Positions 5,093 through 7,339 of a stretch of DNA of 7,339 nucleotides are shown piece after piece. Every line of letters begins with the position of its first letter. The stretch's first letter is position 1. The notes under the pieces are model-generated. The model saw only the letters and a list, made by a program, of their open reading frames with translations, was not told where the DNA came from and searched no databases. Source of the stretch: Desulfobacula sp. (GTDB lineage: Bacteria; Desulfobacterota; Desulfobacteria; Desulfobacterales; Desulfobacteraceae); the NCBI GenBank assembly GCA_011390085.1, contig JAABTB010000106.1, positions 1 through 7,339 on the forward strand. The letters run 5' to 3'. Position numbers and translations under genes: made by a program.

Positions 5093-5566
5093 TCAATAAA
5101 GCTCAGTCAATTTACCTGCAAGAAGCCGGATATGCCCCATTTCTTCTTTGATAATGGTATCTATCTTTGATCGGCCATGTTTTTCCGGAACCAATTCCTT
5201 GATTCCAAGATAAAAGACAATGGAATCCTTTTCCGTCTGGATGGCGCAGTGTAGAATATTTTTAAGATTGTTGTCCGGTTTTTCCTTTTTGAAAAACACC
5301 TTTGAATCGGCAAAGGCATTCAGATAAAGGATATTTTCGTCTTCAGGATCAAAGGTTGTTACCATTTTTTCCCGGGCTGTCAATTCTTTTTTCAGGTTGG
5401 AAAAAATAACGCCATGTTCATCCTCCATCCGGGCAAGTTCCAGAAGAAATTCCTTATTTTTTTTTTCTTCAACCTGACCGGCTGCATCCCGGTAAAAAAC
5501 GGCTCCATTCTGCTCAATTTTTACGGCCATTTCAAATATATCGTCTGCATTAAATTCGTTCGTCAT
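5093..5566 (-). CDS. rubrerythrin-type ferritin-like diiron protein lacking a rubredoxin domain
   Basis: A 157-aa four-helix-bundle protein of the ferritin-like/rubrerythrin group. Likely diiron ligands are E18, E48 with H51 (E-D-E-H), E112 (Q-T-E-K-D) and E142 with H145 (E-E-M-G-H). Rubrerythrins reduce hydrogen peroxide to water with electrons from rubredoxin. This one has no CXXC pairs at either end, so it lacks the built-in rubredoxin iron and would need an external donor, presumably the rubredoxin encoded two genes upstream (inference). GGAGG (complement of 5571-5575) is placed 4 nt before the ATG. It is the last gene of the rubredoxin-FprA operon, 24 nt after FprA, and ends just before a shared terminator. 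A peroxidase role is likely but not certain. Confidence 0.87.
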   Translation of the reverse strand: MTNEFNADDIFEMAVKIEQNGAVFYRDAAGQVEEKKNKEFLLELARMEDEHGVIFSNLKKELTAREKMVTTFDPEDENILYLNAFADSKVFFKKEKPDNNLKNILHCAIQTEKDSIVFYLGIKELVPEKHGRSKIDTIIKEEMGHIRLLAGKLTELY

Positions 5567-5590
5567 GCTTCCTCCGGGTTATCTGTTTAT

Positions 5591-6787
5591 TTACGATAAC
5601 CTTTCCTTTAATGTTTTTGCTATTTTTACGCCCAGATCAAAACATCTGTTCAGATCTTCCTCATTCGGAACATATTGAACTTTTATACCTTCATCAATAA
5701 TATCGAGTTTCATTTCGGCAAATTCCTTGTTCAGGATATTGACGGCTTCTCCGCTCCATCCATAGGAACCAAAGGCCACAGCAATTTTATTCTGTGGACG
5801 GAGGCCCTTGATATAGGTCATGACATCGGCAATAACAGGGAAAATGCTGTTGTTCAGGGTGGGTGATCCCACGGCAATGGCGCCGGCATCTATGATTTCC
5901 GTCATGATATCGCTTCTGTGCCATTTCCGGGTGTTCATGAGCCTGACATGTACATCTTCGGATTCTATGCCGCTGGTAATGGCCCTGGCCATCTTTGTGG
6001 TGCTTTCCCACATGGAATCAAATATCACAACCACCTTTTTTGCCGGTTCCTGCTTAGACCATTTGTCGTAGGCCTCAATGATCTTGGAAGGATTGTCTCT
6101 CCAAATGATGCCGTGATCCGGGCAGATCATATTCAGCTTCAGGTTCATTTTGGCAACATCTTTCAGAAGAGCCTGAACCCGGGGTGAAAAATGGAGCAGG
6201 ATATTGGCATAGTATTTTCTGGCATGGGGAATGATCTCATCTCCGATTTCATCATCAAAGAACTTATCCCCGGAATAATGCTGTCCAAAGGCGTCGCTGG
6301 AAAACAGGATGGCATCCTCCACAAGATAGGTGAACATGCTGTCCGGCCAGTGAAGCATTTTTGTCTCAATAAATGAAAAGGTCCTGTTGCCGACTTTCAG
6401 TTCGTCCCCGGTTCCCACCACCTTGAAATTAAAATCCCGGTTAAAATGGCTTTTCAGGTTTTTGGCACCCATTTTTGAGCAATACAGGGGTGTGTCTTTT
6501 CCAATGGCGTGGAGCACCTTGGGGATGGCGCCGGAATGGTCCATTTCCGTGTGGTTGCTGATGACAATATCGATTTTTTTAGGGTCAATGATCCTGCTGA
6601 TATTGGAAATAAGCTCATCTCCAAATTTTTCCTTGACCGTATCAATGAGAATGTTTTTTTCGCCAAGAATCAGAAATGCATTGTAAGTCGTTCCCTCATA
6701 GGTGGAATATCCGTGAAAGTCCCTGATATCCCAGTCTCGGCATCCTACAGAATAGATCCCATCCGCTATTTCAATGGGTTTATACAT
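5591..6787 (-). CDS. fprA: FprA/Roo: rubredoxin:oxygen oxidoreductase (flavodiiron protein)
   Basis: A 398-aa class A flavodiiron protein that reduces O2 to water, and often NO to N2O, with electrons from rubredoxin. Residues 1-250 are the metallo-beta-lactamase-like diiron domain with ligands H79-X-E81-X-D83-H84, H146, D165 and H225, nearly the same numbering as Desulfovibrio gigas Roo. Residues 251-398 are the flavodoxin domain, with FMN phosphate loop S258-M-W-E-S-T263 and a later G-S-Y-G-W-S-G-E motif. The frame stays open upstream into the rubredoxin gene, but the ATG at 6787 is chosen because AGGGAGG (complement of 6797-6803) lies 9 nt before it and the family begins there. It is 25 nt after rubredoxin, its expected donor. 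The operon has a sigma-54-like promoter. The sequence does not settle O2 versus NO preference. Confidence 0.96.
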   Translation of the reverse strand: MYKPIEIADGIYSVGCRDWDIRDFHGYSTYEGTTYNAFLILGEKNILIDTVKEKFGDELISNISRIIDPKKIDIVISNHTEMDHSGAIPKVLHAIGKDTPLYCSKMGAKNLKSHFNRDFNFKVVGTGDELKVGNRTFSFIETKMLHWPDSMFTYLVEDAILFSSDAFGQHYSGDKFFDDEIGDEIIPHARKYYANILLHFSPRVQALLKDVAKMNLKLNMICPDHGIIWRDNPSKIIEAYDKWSKQEPAKKVVVIFDSMWESTTKMARAITSGIESEDVHVRLMNTRKWHRSDIMTEIIDAGAIAVGSPTLNNSIFPVIADVMTYIKGLRPQNKIAVAFGSYGWSGEAVNILNKEFAEMKLDIIDEGIKVQYVPNEEDLNRCFDLGVKIAKTLKERLS

Positions 6788-6812
6788 TTTTAACGGCCTC
6801 CCTGTTTGAGTA

Positions 6813-6974
6813 TCAATCCATTTTTTCAAAGTTTTCTTTGGCAGCCCCGCAAAGGGGGCAGACCCAGTCTTCCGGCAAGTCTTCAAATGAGGTTCCCGGC
6901 GCGATGCCGTTGTCAGGGTCGCCGTTGGCAGGGTCATACACATAGCCGCATACAGAACATTCATATTTGTTCAT
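6813..6974 (-). CDS. rubredoxin
   Basis: A 53-aa classical rubredoxin: one iron bound by C6-X2-C9-G and C39-P-L-C42-G, with the typical Y-V-Y-D-P and W-V-C-P segments. It carries single electrons at low potential in the cytoplasm. An in-frame ATG at 7013 would add 13 residues, but GGAGGA (complement of 6981-6986) is 6 nt before the ATG at 6974 and the family starts there. It is the first gene of the rubredoxin-FprA-rubrerythrin operon, so its product is the natural donor to FprA and probably to the diiron peroxidase and desulfoferrodoxin. Confidence 0.97.
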   Translation of the reverse strand: MNKYECSVCGYVYDPANGDPDNGIAPGTSFEDLPEDWVCPLCGAAKENFEKMD

Positions 6975-7022
6975 GATAAATCCTCCCATTATCCATTCGT
7001 TAATTGTTATCATTCAATAAAA

Positions 7023-7044
7023 GTTAGCCGGCATTCAGGCTAAC
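7023..7044 (-). promoter_or_regulatory. stem-loop in the leader of the rubredoxin-FprA operon
   Basis: GTTAGCC and GGCTAAC form a perfect 7-bp inverted repeat around an 8-nt loop. On the minus strand it is followed by TTTTATT, so it resembles a weak terminator/attenuator. Given the predicted sigma-54 start near 7052, it would lie at about +9 to +30 of the mRNA, where it might instead stabilise the 5' end or act as an operator. The function is not determined. Confidence 0.5.
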
Positions 7045-7062
7045 GCAACATCCGTAAGGCTC

Positions 7063-7078
7063 TGCAAAGAATGTGCCT
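7063..7078 (-). promoter_or_regulatory. strong candidate sigma-54 promoter of the rubredoxin-FprA-rubrerythrin operon
   Basis: The minus strand reads AGGCAC-ATTCT-TTGCA: 5 of 6 bases in the -24 block and all of the -12 block agree with the RpoN consensus, with exact GG-N10-GC spacing. The predicted start is near 7052, leaving a leader of about 78 nt. In E. coli the flavodiiron operon norVW is sigma-54 dependent under NorR, which makes this arrangement biologically sensible. The activator and its binding sites are not identified here. Confidence 0.65.
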
Positions 7079-7183
7079 TTGGATATTAAATCTTTGCCCC
7101 GATAAAAAGGGTTTAAACTTAAAAATTATTATTATAGTATAAGAACCGCAAAATCAATGGATGAATTAATTTACGAGCAAGTC

Positions 7184-7339
7184 ATGAAGAGTGATATTTA
7201 TATAAAAAAGACCCGGATCAATGCTCCGGTTGAAGCGGTTTTTTCATGGCATGAAAGAAACGGGGCCATCGCCAGGCTGACCCCGCCCTGGGCGCCCCTG
7301 AAACTCGTCTCCCGGTCTGGTGAAGGGATTCAAAAAGGG
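7184..7339 (+). CDS. N-terminus of a TIGR01777-family epimerase/oxidoreductase with SRPBCC domain (partial)
   Basis: Fifty-two codons are visible before the window ends in frame. The segment I-N-A-P-V-E-A-V-F-S-W-H-E-R followed by L-T-P-P-W is typical of the SRPBCC (ligand-binding helix-grip) domain that precedes the NAD(P)-binding epimerase domain in TIGR01777-family proteins; that second domain would lie beyond the edge. The substrate of the family is poorly known. The ATG at 7184 fits the family's usual N-terminus; an in-frame ATG at 7157 would add nine residues. Neither has a good ribosome-binding site, the best being a CGAG 6 nt before 7184. The gene is divergent from the rubredoxin operon, across a spacer holding a TATAGT sequence at 7133-7138 that may be its -10. 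Confidence 0.75.
   Translation, partial: MKSDIYIKKTRINAPVEAVFSWHERNGAIARLTPPWAPLKLVSRSGEGIQKG

Noticed and set aside
5591..6964. Long 457-codon reading of the FprA frame with a 59-residue N-terminal extension
   Set aside because: The extension is the antisense-free alternate frame of the rubredoxin gene, has no family resemblance, and a good ribosome-binding site and conserved N-terminus support the start at 6787.
6975..7013. N-terminal extension of rubredoxin from the ATG at 7013
   Set aside because: It would contain the GGAGGA ribosome-binding site of the normal start, and classical rubredoxins begin at the ATG at 6974.
7023..7080. Possible cyclic-di-GMP (GEMM) riboswitch in the rubredoxin leader, because of GGCACA and GCAGAGCC segments on the minus strand
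   Set aside because: The intervening tetraloop hairpin of GEMM is missing and the second domain does not fit; the GGCAC and TTGCA blocks are better explained as a sigma-54 promoter.
7131..7157. Sigma-70 promoter for the rubredoxin operon (TATAAT with TTGATT upstream on the minus strand)
   Set aside because: The -10 is perfect but the spacer is only 15 nt and the -35 is weak in AT-rich DNA; kept as a lesser alternative to the sigma-54 element.

Overview
The window looks like chromosome from a strict anaerobe, most likely a sulfate-reducing member of the Desulfobacterota (Desulfobacteraceae-like). That is inferred from gene content: desulfoferrodoxin, rubredoxin, rubredoxin:oxygen oxidoreductase (FprA/Roo), a rubrerythrin-type diiron protein and a ferredoxin-linked disulfide reductase sit together in moderate-GC coding sequence with AT-rich spacers. 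No mobile element, CRISPR array, tRNA or rRNA was seen. Almost every gene encodes a redox carrier or an oxygen/ROS-detoxifying enzyme, so this is an oxidative-stress and electron-carrier island.

Layout. (1) Minus strand, about 709 down to 1: a glutaredoxin-like protein, then the catalytic subunit of a ferredoxin:thioredoxin/disulfide reductase (11-nt overlap), then possibly the start of another gene at the window edge. (2) Plus strand, 773-3967: a rubredoxin-domain/FMN alpha-hydroxy-acid dehydrogenase fusion, a short flavodoxin, a zinc-finger thioredoxin (TrxC type) and an APH/choline-kinase-like phosphotransferase starting at TTG inside the thioredoxin gene, closed by a probable terminator. 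(3) Plus strand, 4252-5073: an unrecognised 70-aa protein, then desulfoferrodoxin, ending at a strong terminator that also works in reverse. (4) Minus strand, 7078 down to 5093: rubredoxin, FprA and a rubrerythrin-like protein without a rubredoxin domain, converging on the same terminator. (5) Plus strand, 7184 to the edge: the N-terminal SRPBCC part of a TIGR01777-type epimerase/oxidoreductase.

Working together (inference from families). Rubredoxin should pass electrons to FprA (O2 or NO reduction) and may also serve desulfoferrodoxin (superoxide to peroxide); the rubrerythrin-like protein would remove peroxide. The disulfide reductase with glutaredoxin and thioredoxin would maintain protein thiols. 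The fused rubredoxin-hydroxyacid dehydrogenase could feed electrons from an organic acid into the same carriers.

Most striking observation: each of the four main transcription units has a sigma-54 (-24/-12) type sequence, GG-N10-GC, on the correct strand just upstream of its first gene (694-709 minus, 773-788 plus, 4252-4267 plus, 7063-7078 minus). This suggests one RpoN-dependent, activator-controlled regulon for oxygen/NO defence, comparable in logic to E. coli norVW.
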